A stretch of DNA of 64,000 bases from Aulostomus chinensis (Eukaryota > Chordata > Actinopteri > Syngnathiformes > Aulostomidae): the NCBI GenBank assembly GCA_037954235.1, contig JBBMOA010000021.1:22166125-22230124 (forward strand), in the 5' to 3' direction. The number at the start of each line of letters is the position of its first letter. Position 1 is the first letter of the stretch. Made by a program: the position numbers and the translations under genes. Shown piece by piece: positions 21,409-34,392 of the stretch. The notes beneath the pieces were generated by a model, which saw only the letters and a list, made by a program, of their open reading frames with translations, had not been told where the DNA came from and did not search any database.

Positions 21409-24400
21409 TTACCAGGGATGACTCTCAGACCCCGAGAAGCAAAATGATGACTATGAATGTTGAACAACCTCCCTCAAATCCTGATGGCGTGCGGAGGGAA
21501 CCAGACGCTGATTATTACCTCTTCAGTAGCACAGCAGCTGGTTTTGTGACACCAGCTCAAGTAGAAGGAGAGACTGAGGCATGAAAATCCCAAGAAAACC
21601 CTGGAAACCTTTTTCAGACAGCTCATGATCTCAGGATATCGGGCCGGGAGGATGGACGACCATTTGAATGAGAGTGACCCACAACTCATCACCATGAGTG
21701 GACCTGAACCCAGCAGAGCGTCTCTGGAGGTTCTTAAAATGGCTGCACATCAATACTCTGCATCCAACCCCCAAGAAGGATATGGATGCCAAAGCGCAAG
21801 GATCATTTCCAAGCCTTTCTCAGGCTGTCACTGCAGCCAAATAGTGGAGGGTCGAAATAAGAATGTACCTCTGATGTTTCATTCTTTTATTTTCAATGGT
21901 TTTACACTCAAAATTGTGTTTCCACTTTGTCATCGCAGACTTTTCACATTGCCACGAGAATGAAAATGCACTGAATCTTTTTTTTAACAACATAGGGAAA
22001 ATGAAAGGCTTTCTGAAAATGTGTCAGGTGCCTTCAAAATACAGAAAGTACACAGTGTCACTGTAACTATAACTACAACAGTGGTTTTTATAATTCAGTC
22101 ATCATTTGCTTTCGTAGTTTAACCATGTGACAGTAAGTCAGTGAGGTCATGATGGAAGGGAAACTTAAAAAAGGAACACAAATATTCATCAGCAGAAGCC
22201 GCCTCTCGCTAATCTCAAATCTGTATGTTTACATGGACGTAATTATCCCCATTACTCTCACTGAGACAGTAATCTGATTAAGGTTTGGGGTTTTCATGCC
22301 ACTGTGGTATATTTTGAGTGTTTCTTTGCTAATTATGCTGAACACCCGAGTCCAGTTAACAGCCCTCGCTGGACACCAGCGCCTGTGATTGATTGCTGTG
22401 TGTTTCAGTATAACAGGACTTCATAATGAGGTTAGGTGAATATGCTGCATGTCTACACTGTCTGGAAGCCAGGAAAGGCTGCACTGCAATTATTGTATCT
22501 CTGATGTCTTGTTACAATGTGATATAAATCATTTTTTACGAATAGATAATTATCTTGTTATCTTGAGAAATGAGGCGTTATCTCATGCTGAAAAGTTCGA
22601 GGTTAGAAGAAGATAAGAAGCTTGTTATCTCATGATATTGAGATTGATATTTTCCATAAAACACACTGTAATAATGCATAATAACTAATAAACAACAATA
22701 ACTTAGACTGAATAAGGCCATGTGTCTTGGTTTGATCACTGCTTTCTTTGACCTTCCTCCGGTGAAGGTGAAGGGAAATGCTGATTGCGTTCTGGGTGTT
22801 GTTATGATTAGTTTGGCTAATATTGGATTATACTGGATTGTTGTAGTCCATATAAATGTTGTCATTATTTTTGGTGTTAATTCACGGTGCTTGAGAGCGT
22901 TGTTGATGTAGTCAACTGGCCATCCTCCTGATACACTCAGAAACTATGAGCCATCCCAAGAACAGCCAAGGACTTTTTAAACTACATCAGTAAATTATGC
23001 CGACACATCGGGACACTTTTGATTCAGAAAAACTGAGCAATCATGAAAAAAATAATTTACTGCACAACTGTTGTATCACACACCTGCTAGCGGTTTTAAC
23101 ATTGTGGCTGATTGTCGTATCCATCTACTTACTGAAGCAAACAAAACATCTTTTTTTTCAAAATCAGATTATGTTTAGGGCTGTGTGAGCATTGCCTCAA
23201 TAATATTCATTAATTGTGAGACTGCCTGGTTTAAAGAAGTGAAAAAAGAAGCATGTCAGTCGAGGTGGTTGGTGTTTGGCCTCAGCTTCCACCACAAGTG
23301 GGAAATGATTCCCCTCTCAGATTATAAATGACACCCTGGCAGTTCCTAATTATCACAAACACAGACCAGCAGAAGCAGAATATTCACACCTCAACAACAA
23401 AAACAGAGTCACGCTGCTGACAGGATTTGCCACACTTGCCATAATGTTGATTCAAGTCAAAGAGTAAAGACACACAGAGAGGAGAGCCGGGCTGGAGCAG
23501 AGGAGTGAGCCAAACATTTGCTGTTACAGAAGGAGCAGATTGCTGTGGAAGTGCTGGGTCATCACTCTTCCTGCACCATTGTGACGGCACTGTTAACCAC
23601 CGGCTAAATCATATGTATTTATCCTGTCACGTGTCTTCCAACTGTTCAGCAAACGGAGTTATATACTGCTGTTGTTTTTATTTTAAATATATTTTTTGAC
23701 CAATTATTTCCTGGCTCTGTCATTGAGTGTTGCTGAGGGGAAGCAGTTTAATCGAGAGGGTTTTTGGAAAATCTGCTACCAGGGAATAATGTGTCAAGCT
23801 AGCCATGTATATGCTTGCTGCATATTTTATTAAAATGTCACAACAAATCTATAGGGGAGAAGAGGGCAGGTGAAGCCAGACGGTAGAGCGACCTTTACTC
23901 CCAAATCAAAGTAACCACAAACAAATGTGACCACAAATTCAGGGAAAACATTCACCTTACTCCATTCCTGTTGGACTGAAGCACACGGATTGCAGAGTAA
24001 ATGAATGTTTCTATGTTATCGCTTCTGTGTAGTAAATCATATAAATTTAGACATGAGTGCATGTTAGTTTAAGTCATGAAAGCTATAAAACAAGATTAGG
24101 AAATTAGTAAAATTGTTGGTCTGAGTTGTGTGAAGCTGTGATTTGGGGGCAAGCTGAGCCATAACATGTATGTCTGGCATGAATAGTGGCTATCATGTGG
24201 AACAACTGCATGCAAACGGTGGCCCCATTCTCCCCTTATTTGTTTCATCGCTAACTAAACACGACAGAAGGCTGTCTGATGACTGCTGGTTGGATCATGA
24301 TCAGTGGCATCTGTTTGCAGGTGAAGGCTGTATCCACCTATATTGATTACAGGGAGCAGGAGATGAGTGCATGGCCGTTTCAAAGCAGAATATTGATGTA

Positions 24401-26824
24401 GGTGGTCCTTTTTTACTTTGGGTGACCTATTTTGTGAAAGCATTGATTTGATCTTGTCAGTGGCAGCGAAGAATTGTGTCATAAATGGAAGAAAATCTCT
24501 TCAATGACAGGAAAAGATGTGAAAAGGAAAACTCCCAGCTGGCCTCCAGCTAATGCCAACATCAGCCTGACATAGAATACAGATTTGAAAACCTCTTCAC
24601 ATTGATATGTTGTTGGTTTTCAGTCCAACTTTGGAGTTTGGCATCAGAGACAACAAGTGGATTTGAAATCAGACTAATTTACATTTTCATCAAAAATCTG
24701 TCCAACATCTTTCTCAGATCAAATTGATATCCTACTCCTGCTGTGGTATTTCTCCAGGAAAGAGCTAAGATGAGAGAAAAGTCACAGTGAATGCGGGGGT
24801 GAGAACATAACATGCTTTCACTGGTGGAGGTAATAAATATACCAACACTAAATAATTATGTCCCGAGGCTGTGAGAGTTGGATTCGCTGCTTTAACAGGC
24901 ATCAGAAAATCAGGAGGCCTAGAAAGAACGCAGCCTCCTGGCTTGTGTCACAGTGAGGGGACAAGGAGCCGCATTTCCATGTATTTCAAATTAAAAACAC
25001 ATTACTGAATCTCCCTTTGGTTTAAACCCTAACTCCCTTTTATTCTGAAGATTTGGATTTGATTCTTCTCAGTTTGATCTTTCTTTCTTTTTTCCATCCA
25101 ACTAATCCAGCCTCTGTTGGCTGTCCACTGGTAATTCTATTTGGTGAGGGATTATGTTTGGATATTAGGAGAAAGAAGAAAAACTGAGTTGTATCTGTCA
25201 AGGTAGCTATCCTGATCCTTCAGCCATTTCTTGGAGGCTAGGATAAAGACTCCATATTAATTTTATGGATTTCACTTCTGGATGAAACAAACCTCAGACT
25301 GTCCTCCCAAGAAAAGGCTGCGTAGATCCCAAGCATCTGAACTTCATCATACCATCATTTTCCAGCAGTCATTTTTGGAAAGCACAATATCTGGCATATC
25401 TCCTGCCACCACTAGGGGCACTAATTTAGGAAATTTGCTTATGTGTTGCATCAGAGAGTAGGAACAAATTTAGGTTGGAAGAATGTTTGGCAAAGGCACA
25501 CAGAATCAGAGAGGATGCCAGGGTGTGAATATGTGCTGTTTTCATATTAAATTGCTATTCATTTCATAGTGCGTTTCATTCCTCAAATACAGCCTGGAGA
25601 GCCGCTGCCGGATTCCAAGCAGGATTTGCCTGACCTTGGATTTGTTTAAAGGCTCTGAGATGTTTCCATAAAAGTGAGATAAATTTTAAAAAAAGGTGAG
25701 AGGACATAATGCAGTCTGCCCCGCAGCTAAATCAGGGATCAGATGTGGCTTGCGGTCAGAATACAAATAATGATTAAATATATCATCCAAGAGCCCCCTT
25801 TGACCGAGATGCACTCACACCAGTCAGCTTTACCTCTCTTAACAAGTGAGTTTATAAATCCACTGCTTGAAACAGCAAGGAAGCATAAAATCCATCGGCT
25901 GCCATGATCTCTGAGTGACCTTACTGTCTGCCTCTCCGCCCCTCCATCACTTCTGACTGCAGCATGTGCACCTTCCTCCGACACGTTCGCTGAGATAAAC
26001 CCACCTGGAGTCAATTTGATGCACTACGCGTTGTCCCGGTAACTACTCTCATCAGCCTCGTTGCCCACACACGTCTGTAACGATTGTAATAGTTTCCAAA
26101 TGGCTTGCAGTGAATAGAAATTCTCCACAGGAAAGCAGCTGTTTGTGTCTCCACAGGGACGCTGCTGTTTGTGACTGCACGCGCACGCACACATCGCCTG
26201 CTGCTTTCATTTGAAACTAGTCGACTATGGGCCACGCTGTCAGCCTCTGCCGTCGTCATCAGTCATGCAGCGAATGCTTCCTTTACAATCAATGCAAACT
26301 GCTGCATCACTGCATTGTGTTGCATTGCACCAGAGTTTTCTTTTCTTCTTCAATTAAGGAGGAATAGCAATGGTATCAGTGATGTAATGGATAAAAGTTT
26401 AAATAAGTTATAATATACATATAATAACATCAAAATCTAGACATTCCCGTCCTCGGGATATTACATGCACAAATATGCATGTACATAATCTGTGCAGTCA
26501 TTATATTTCCAAGCAATGTGCCTTGACTTTTTTTCCTACTTATAGTTTTATGATAATTAAAAAAAAATACCCAGAAGGCTACAAAAGGACAGCAACCACA
26601 TCCGCTAACACGCCACTTCACCTCCATATGTAATTTATTAGTATTCTGCAGGAGTCTTATTTCTACTGTCAATGAGATGGATTTCCTAAAGGTCTTCATT
26701 GTCCACTGAGGCTGATTAAATGTACATATCATCATTCATCTTTTTACATTTCACATAACCAACAATTGAACATGATGCAACACAACAGAGTGAAACATCT
26801 GAGAATCAACACAACAATCAGTCC
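21409..26824. other. Intronic DNA with no recognised gene
   Basis: The only repeat-like signal is a 'ttatctcatg / cttgttatctcatgat' cluster at 22545-22640, similar to 32640-32740. The 112-codon frame at 21625-21963 lacks splice sites and domain features. The rest is unclassified and A/T-rich in places. Confidence 0.4.
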
Positions 26825-27494
26825 TCCCAGAAAAATGCAGAGTTTTTTGTGATTGTTGCAGGCAAAAATCCCTGATTATACGGCATGTTTTCTGAAAAAA
26901 AAACAATGGAATATGCAGGATATTTATGCAATTTATGCAATGAAATTATGGGCATTTGCAAAAAGGTGATTCCCCCAACACTGTTCTCACTGGGCTACGA
27001 CGTTAATGTGAAGTCATTTCTAATGACTTCCTGTGATAAGCAAGGGGTTCATCTTGTTTACTTCAGACCTCAATAAACACACGGCTCAAACTTAAAAACC
27101 TTGATGAGCCAAACAAGTTCCAGCTTATTTTTGCTGGCAAATGAGACTGATTTGCAGACTTCATCATGTCTTCTTCGCCAGGTTTGCAGCTTTCCGATAA
27201 TGTCACTTCACAACATTCCCAAGGCAACAGGAGGAAAATGGCTGCTCTTGTGTGTAGTAAACACAACATTTTTCAACTTTCTGTGAAGATGTGTGAGACA
27301 TTTTTGCAATGACAATGCAGGGATTATGAAATAATGCAAGCCCCGCATATTTCAAGGATTTTGCATGGAAATCTACGATTTATGCAGTGAAAGTGTGGCG
27401 TCTTTTAAAAAAATGCAGCCCCTGCATAAGTTTATGGACTTATGTCCTGACTTATGGCTGATGATGCGATCACATAATCATGTTTTTCTGGAAT
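26825..27494 (+). mobile_element. Probable non-autonomous hAT-like DNA transposon
   Basis: The ends are related as an inverted repeat: ccagaaaaatg at the left, and at the right the reverse complement ccagaaaaacatg, both followed by a tgtgat segment. Both ends are loaded with ATGCA/TGCAT motifs (left: aaatgcag, atatgcagg, tttatgcaa twice; right: caatgcagg, aatgcaag, tttgcatgg, ttatgcagtg, aaatgcag and its inverse ctgcata). They are absent from the middle, about 26960-27300. Such subterminal repeats are typical of hAT elements, where they bind transposase. No transposase frame is left. No clear 8-bp target-site duplication was seen, so ends are approximate. Confidence 0.45.
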
Positions 27495-30400
27495 GATTTA
27501 ACAATAAAGCATTTTACCAATATAAAATACTGCAGCATTAATGTATTTGTCTCCTCTTTTATTTGTAAGAAGAAATTTGAATGAGTTAAATGAGTTAAAT
27601 CAGTTACTGTAGTAATCGTGTAACGTTTTTCCACGTGACGACGTGTTACTTGGAGTTGTGGTTCTGGTGGTGCAGAGGGAGATGTTAATTCTACCTTAAA
27701 CGCTTGAAGCTGCAGGTGTTGTGACGGGGATGAGGTCGGGAGATCTGTGACTCCATTTCACTGCTGCTCACCACGTCTTCCATCTTTCTTATAAAACCTG
27801 AACTTATTCCGCGCTTTATGAGTGTTTGGTGGCGTGATGTCAAGCCTTCACTTTCCACCAAGTTTGAGGGAACGAAGCAGCAGAAATGAGAGTGGGCGGG
27901 GGGGGGGGGGTAGTTTGAGTGGGGGGGTGAGGGTGGGCGTCACAGGGAGTCAGCAGTGCCAGAGGAAAGAAAACGAGGTAAAGTAACAACAGCAGTTTTT
28001 GGATGCAAAAATTAAATGTACGTGTATCATGTTGAGGTGTAATGACACTGAGAGCTGAGTCGATCGATCATTCATCTGTGAATCTTCACATCCCTAAAAT
28101 TCCCTCACTGAAAAGTTGTTGGACAATTAAAAACACCAGCACACTCATTGAGATCTCTCAGTCCACGCATTAGACACATTTCAAACTCTAAAAACGTGAG
28201 ACAGTTTACAAGGAAATCAAACAGGTTCCAGAGATATTTGAGTGCTGACATGTTTGGGTCAAAACTAAAGCAGCAGAGGTAAAGATGTTCCCTCACTGTC
28301 TGCTAAACGTTCATAGTTTGGAGCAACAATCCATCCCGGTTCATTCGTCCTCTACTCCCGGCTGGATAGTGGAGCAGTTTATTGACATTTTGGTCAATTA
28401 CTTATCATTACGTTTCGTCTTTTCTGTCAGCTGTAGAGTGGCACAATTGCATCTTTTACATCTAAGAAATGTGATACTTTGTATTGAGGGATTATTAGCA
28501 AAAAGTAGCAAAAAGTAGTGAATTCAGCAGTCCATTTGGAAATGTTTTAAGGTGCTAAATAGTGGATAATATCACCAAAAAAAGTACAAGTAAATCTAGT
28601 TGGCCATATAATGATTCTGAGTAGAGCTGCTGTGATTCAAGCAGACTGTAAAGTGAGGCCTGCATCAGAAGTGTGTTCATCTCCAAACCTCAACTGAGAT
28701 AGTGTGACATTATCTCCTATTTTATAAGCTGCTCTGCAGGCGGAGAAGACATTATAAAACTGTTTCCACACGCTGACTAATAGCCTTCGTGGTGTAAAAT
28801 TCAATGCACAGATATCCAACTGCTGTCCTGCTCCTTGTCCAACATGGTAAAGAATATTGCAGCAAATGTGTTCAGGTAATTTTAGACAATAATAAGTGGA
28901 CACAGTATTCTGATTTAATGTGCTTGCTGCCTTATCATGCATTCGTCTGGAATAACTATCAAGCATTGGTCATTTTAAAAAAAGATCCCAAAAATAATCA
29001 CAACTGATGCAACAAACAAGCAACAGAAAGTAGAAAGAAAACAAACAGAAACACTAAAAAAACTTAAAACTAATAAAACACAATGAAGAATGAGGCAAGA
29101 ATCAGCAAACGAGATAAATATACTGAAAAGCAACTGTAAAAAAGGTAAATCTTGATTTTCTCAGATCTTCTGGCATTTTATTACTAATTGATGTCAGAAA
29201 ATTTTGTGTTCTGATTTATGTTGGGTTCTATTAATAGCAATACTTCTGTCACAAGTCATCATGAGTCACGATCTTTAACATCTTTGCCTGTTTTCCTTTT
29301 CTGCTCTGCAGCGGCCAGCGATCTCACTGCTGTCATCACAGCATGCAGTCAGAAGTAAAGACGGTGATATTTGTCCTCACACGTATCTGAAATGCGTCGC
29401 TTCGTAAACACAGCGTGTCTTTAAAAAAATCACACAAGGAGAGGAAAGAGCGCATCTGGAATCATATTTGTTTCTTTGTGATTTTTTAAAAAAAATTTAA
29501 CTTGATCATTTCCAGACAACAATGGACCGCATGGGATTTATCAGGCTTTGAACAGTACGCACCGGAGAAGTATTTTTCAATTATTTTAAATAGGTCGTAC
29601 TTTTTATGAGGTAGAGAACGGGCTTGATAAATAAGCCTGCATTTGCACATTGCTCTCCTCTTGAATTTTTTATTTCCAACATGACAGGGGAAGCCTGATG
29701 TGGGACTTTAAATGGCTCTGTTGTTGGAGCTCAGGCTGCTTTACCCATGTCAATTCTATTCATCTGCCGTGGAGGAATAGGATGGGGGGGGGGGTGAAGG
29801 CAGATGGAAAAAACATATGGGAGGTGTGATGCAATAAGGGTACAGGAAGCCTCTGGGGAAATATCCGGAAGAGATTCATACATGCGTGCAAAACAAATTC
29901 TCATTTACTGTCCCATGTGGATCTCCTGCGCCAGACGATATTGGTCAGACGATGACATGAACACAGTAGACTCACAAAACAGTGACTGTTTCATTCCAGC
30001 AAGCTGTTGATGCTTCTTGGCCACAATGACGGAGGAGAGAAGGAGAGGCAACAGTGGAGCGAGTGCATGATTTTAACGACACAATACACCGTCACTGCTG
30101 TTTACACGTCTTCTGTATTTATGGGACTTCGTTTATTGATCTCCACACTAACACCTGGACTGCACTGTTTGCTCAACATACCTGAGCTCATGAATATGAG
30201 ATAGTGTCCCATTAGCACGAGGAAACAGTTGCAACTAGGATCTTTCACTGCTTTTGTACATGCTTTTTTGTTGTTTTGGTTTTTCTATGTGTGAATAAAG
30301 TTGGATCTGGGTCAGCAGACATTCAGCTGTGTCCCGATGCCAAACGACACGCGAACAGAAAACACCCATCCGTTATTCTGCTACTATTAGCATGGTTGTA

Positions 30401-31990
30401 AAATACCAGCTGGGCAGATGGTCACCGCGGAGTAGACGGTGCAGCAGGAAGGACTCAGTTCAGCCCTGCTCCTGTAGCTTTGGAGGAGGTCTGTCTGTCA
30501 GCAGAGTGAAGCAAAGACTCGCTGATCTGAGTTGAATTCCCTGTGGGGGCCTCACTTTAAAAGCTGTCATAGCACATGCAGCTGTTTCTAACAACACTGT
30601 CAGATCCTACAACTTTTGAAAAAACCCCAGCAAGTTCACACAGGTGATGTAGTCTACATCCGCTGAAGAAGGAGAACAGGCTCACCTCGCGCTGCGTCAG
30701 GGCTGGTGCCGAACCATGCAGACCAGCTGCAGCACGTTAAGATGTTCTGTATTTCTAACATTGTCTTGGACTGATTACATTACATGAAAATACATACAAG
30801 TCACATTGTTCAGTTATGTGTGTGGTGATTCCGTCAGCAGTGCAGGGCAGCAGGGAGGACAAGACGTCTGCATCGTTACTGGAGTGTGTGTCCATTGTCG
30901 TACAGGAGAAATAGAAACCACGTACCTGAGAATTACTTCACGGGGAGTTGATGGTATTAAAATCTAATTCATGAGCACAGAAAGAGAAGAAAAGGGACCC
31001 ATATAGATTTTCTGGTAATTTTTTCTGAGGGAATGTACTATAAGATGGAGCTCCAAAGAAAAACTCTCAGGCATATTCAAATAAGTGGAAACGTTTCCAG
31101 ACATGATGGTTTTAGTTTTGGATTTGCATATCATAGATGAGGGGCTGTTGGCCACGGTGGAGGTCTACGCCGTCTGGGTGCAAGCTACTTACGTCATGCG
31201 TTAATGTTGGAAAGGAAACTAAATTACATGCACTCAAATGTTAAAGCATCTGATGTAATACAAAGGAGCTACAGTATACACAGCTGCAGAATCTATATTA
31301 AGATGGTGCTTAAACTGCTCCAGGAAGATCTTGGAAAAAAGCATTTGGCAATTAGCTCATCATTCATCCAGTCACATAAAGTGCACAGCTGCACTAACGC
31401 ATATATGGTATGTTTCAGTGAGGCATCTGTTTAAATAATTCATTTAGTGCTTCCTGTCTGTTTCTGTTTTCAGTCTTGGCTTTTCACTGTGAACTAAAGT
31501 GTCTGAAGGACTATTCATGACTGATCATCATGAAAACAAGTAGATGATTTCAACAGATTCAATGCACTTCCAATATCTTGATATTAACTCAAACCTGCAG
31601 GGCCTGAACCCCCCCACCCCACACACACACACATTCTCAGTGTAGGCCCATTAGAGTAGCCAAATACTCTTTATACTGTGGAATGCTCACGTAGTTGCAG
31701 GATTATTTTATACTTTATTGAGTAATGTGGGGAGAATCCTGTGCTAATTTAGCATTTTTTCTTTTAATATTCAACCAATAAAGGGATTTTTCCTTTAATG
31801 TTCACCTGAAAATTCAACAGACAAAAAAAACATATCGTCACTGGTGAACCATTTGCAGATGCACTTAATTTAAATACTTCCTGTAGTCTTATTGCTTTAA
31901 AATTTCTTGTATTGTAAGAACTTGCAATGATCTATTACCCACTACAGTTGTGAGGGTTAATTTCGATGTATTCATTTTATCTCTTGGCAA
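27495..31990. other. Intronic DNA with no recognised gene
   Basis: It contains G-runs at 27897-27910 and 29784-29793. A compact block at 29600-29760 resembles conserved non-coding DNA. A C-run and short CA repeat lie at 31609-31633. No splice-bounded coding exon or RNA gene was recognised. Confidence 0.4.
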
Positions 31991-32382
31991 TTTTAATGCC
32001 AGTGGTGCAGTGGTTAGCGCTGTTGCCTCACAGCAAGAAGGTTGTGGGTTCAAGTCCCGGCTCGGGCACAGGGTCTTTCTGTGTGGAGTCTGCATGTTCT
32101 CCCTGTTCCTGCGCGGGTCCTCTCTGGTACTCCAGCTTCCTCCCACCGTCCAAAGACATTCGTTGGGGACTAGGCTGACTGATACTCTAAATTGACCGTA
32201 GATATGACTGTGAGTGTGAATGGTTGTCTGTCTCTTTGTGTTGGCCCTGCCATGGACTGGTGACCTGTCCAGGGTGACCCCGCCTCTCGCCTGAAGGCTG
32301 CTGGGATAGGCTCCAGCCCCCCCCCCCACGAGCCTTAACAGGATGATCAGTGGAAGAAAATGGATGGATGGTATTTTTAATG
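31991..32382 (+). repeat. Full-length V-SINE with target-site duplication
   Basis: Plus-strand DANA/V-SINE-type element (31999-32371). It has a tRNA-like head with A box in 'gtggttagcgctg' and B box in 'gggttcaagtccc', a conserved body 'gtggagtctgcatgttctcc' and a tail aaaatggatggatgg. Direct repeats TTTTAATG flank it (31991-31998 and 32375-32382). Open frames on both strands here are SINE translations. Confidence 0.92.
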
Positions 32383-32639
32383 ACTAAATGTTGCTGGACA
32401 TTTTTCATTGTGTTAATAAACAATATTCTGACTACTTTACATCCATAATTTTTATGTCAATCTCACTAAAATAAAATTTGAATTAAACTACAAAATATAT
32501 CTTTTTTTAACCCTGAAACAATGTGTATACTTGTTACTTCAACAAAAGAGATTTTCTGATCTGTTACGCATGTGAGATTGATAGTAAAATCAATCCAGTT
32601 CAGTCTATTTATGGATCCTTGCTAGCTGCTACAATGGTT

Positions 32640-32740
32640 ATTATCTCATGATGAGAAGAAACATCTCACAACAGAGCAAAGCTTGTTATCTGAAGAGAAG
32701 TGAGTTAGTTCTGTTGAGAAAATGAGTTTATCGTAGGGGC
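32640..32740. repeat. Decayed 'ttatctcatgat' repeat
   Basis: The segment 'gttattatctcatgatgagaag ... cttgttatctgaagagaagtgag' resembles 22545-22640 and a class of ttatctcgagataa-type repeats seen in fish genomes. Identification is weak. Confidence 0.25.
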
Positions 32741-32876
32741 CTGAAAAATGTGTCAGGAGGAACTGAATTAGAAGGGTTTTTATTGAAATTCCAACCAGCG
32801 TCCTAGCATCATTGCATTAAAAGCTAGATTTGAGTGTCATAATTTAGAACGTTAGGATCTCTGTATACTTACACAT

Positions 32877-32916
32877 TCTGTGGGAGGAAGCTGGAGTACC
32901 AGAGAGAACCCATGCA
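32877..32916 (-). repeat. Short V-SINE body fragment
   Basis: A 40-bp piece, 'tctgtgggaggaagctggag' and following, from the conserved SINE body in minus orientation, with no head or tail. It directly precedes the Rex6-like fragment. Confidence 0.75.
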
Positions 32917-32939
32917 CGATTCAGCCTCAGTTCGCGGAG

Positions 32940-34062
32940 ACAGACTTCCAGTCTGTTAGGACAAGTAATAGAGCACAGATTACACTGATCCACACCACCA
33001 GGATCAACAGCAATGCCAGGGATGCCATTCAGATTTGACAAATGTGGTCGGACAGTATCAAGGAGGGGCAAGATGATCAGAACTGAAGGGGTTGACCAAC
33101 TAGAAAGTAATATTGGTGACTTCCAGAGCAGCTACATTACCTTGGGATCCCACAGGCTAATGGCAACCATGAGGAGGCAGGAAGGAAGTCAACCACTAGC
33201 AAATACCTCCAGAGAGTAAGATGAGTACTGAGAAGTCAGCTGAACTGTAAGAACAAGGTCCGAGCCATCAACATGTACGTACTGCCGGTCATCAGGTACC
33301 TGCTGGGATTATAAACTGGCCAAAGGAGGAAATAGAAGCCACAGACGTCAAGACCAGAAAGCGCTTTACCATGCACAGAGGGTTTCACCCTAAGTCCAGC
33401 ATCCGGGGGGTTTACTCTAAGAGGAAAGAGGGAGGACAAGGACTAGTGAGCATCAGAGCCACTGTTCAGGATGAAACATTGAAAATGAAGAAGATGGCTC
33501 CTCAGGATAAGCTGCTCAGTGAATGCCTCAGACAGCTGGAACCAGATGGGAGTGAGGAGGGAGAGGAGCAGCCATGGAAAGACAAGCTCCTACACGCAGG
33601 CACAACTGCCAGATTGAGGAAGTGGCTGATATGAAGAAGACCTCTCAATGGCTGGAACATGCTGGACTGAAAGACAGTACAGAGGCACTCATCATGGCAA
33701 CAAAAGAGCAGGTCCTAAGCAGAGCCATAGAGGCCAAGTCAGATCCAAAGTGCTGGCTGTGTTAGGATGCTCCTGAGACCGTCCAACACACAGTAGCGGG
33801 GTGCAAGACGCTAGCCACAAGTGCGTACATGGAGAGTATGGACTAGAAGTACCCTAATCCCTGTGGGAAATGTGGTTGAGAACAACAGGGCTAAGGTGCT
33901 GTGGGACTTCATCTTTCAGACTGACAAACAGCTACTGGTGAACCAACTGGACATAGTAGTGGTGGACAAACAGCAAAAGAGGGCAGTGGTGATAGATGTG
34001 ATGATACCAGCTGATGCCAACATCAGGAAGAAGGAACACGAGAAGGCTGACAAGTACAGGGA
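32940..34062 (+). mobile_element. Dead Rex6-like LINE fragment (R4/Dong clade), 3' part
   Basis: Broken frames on the plus strand match, in order, the C-terminal part of a Rex6-type protein: an 'RTEGVDQLESNI' segment, YLGIPQANGNHEEA (around 33140), INMYVLPVIRY (around 33270), KTRKRFTMHRGFHPKSS (33350-33400) and RKEGGQGLVSIRATVQDET (about 33421-33480). A zinc-knuckle pattern C-x2-C...H-x4-C follows at about 33751-33810, with a stop inside it. Last come the restriction-like endonuclease block (DIVVVDKQ, VVIDVMIP) and IRKKEHEKADKY at about 33950-34060. At least three in-frame stops and frame changes show it is inactive. The usual Pro before the first Asp of the endonuclease is Leu here. It is cut off at the right by an AT/GT run. 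Confidence 0.8.
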
Positions 34063-34284
34063 TATATATGTACAAGGAGTATATATGTGTGTGTGTGTGT
34101 GTAACACAGCATAAGCGAGCATCTATGTTTGTAATTGCTTTGGGTTACTGGGGACTATTATTCCCAATTGCAATAATATGAATGCATATATTTTGCATCA
34201 ATTGCATTCAGTTGCATATTTTTCTGAAAATCTGTGTTTATGAAAGTAGCCTTTTTCTCTGCTCTCGTTCCATCCGTCTGCTAG

Positions 34285-34392
34285 GAATGAAGAGTTTGAT
34301 CCGAGTGGTATTGTTGCTGTCGGACACGTTCATACGTGTCAGTTTCCAGCTTCATCAGACTCGCCGCATAGGTGCCTGTCAGCGTTCAGAAT
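34285..34392 (+). other. Exon-like segment with strong splice signals, unassigned
   Basis: The pyrimidine-rich 'cctttttctctgctctcgttccatccgtctgctag' precedes the segment and a consensus donor GTGAGT follows (34393). One frame is open throughout, giving NEEFDPSGIVAVGHVHTCQF and 16 more residues. It is on the strand of vstm2a but does not match the expected third exon. It could be an alternative or non-coding exon. The following 'gttatagtgccaccatctgg' is reminiscent of teleost transposon sequence, so a repeat origin is also possible. Confidence 0.25.

Noticed and set aside
29309..29354. Possible exon after 'ttttctgctctgcag'
   Set aside because: A fair acceptor, but no GT donor at a sensible place and no meaningful frame.
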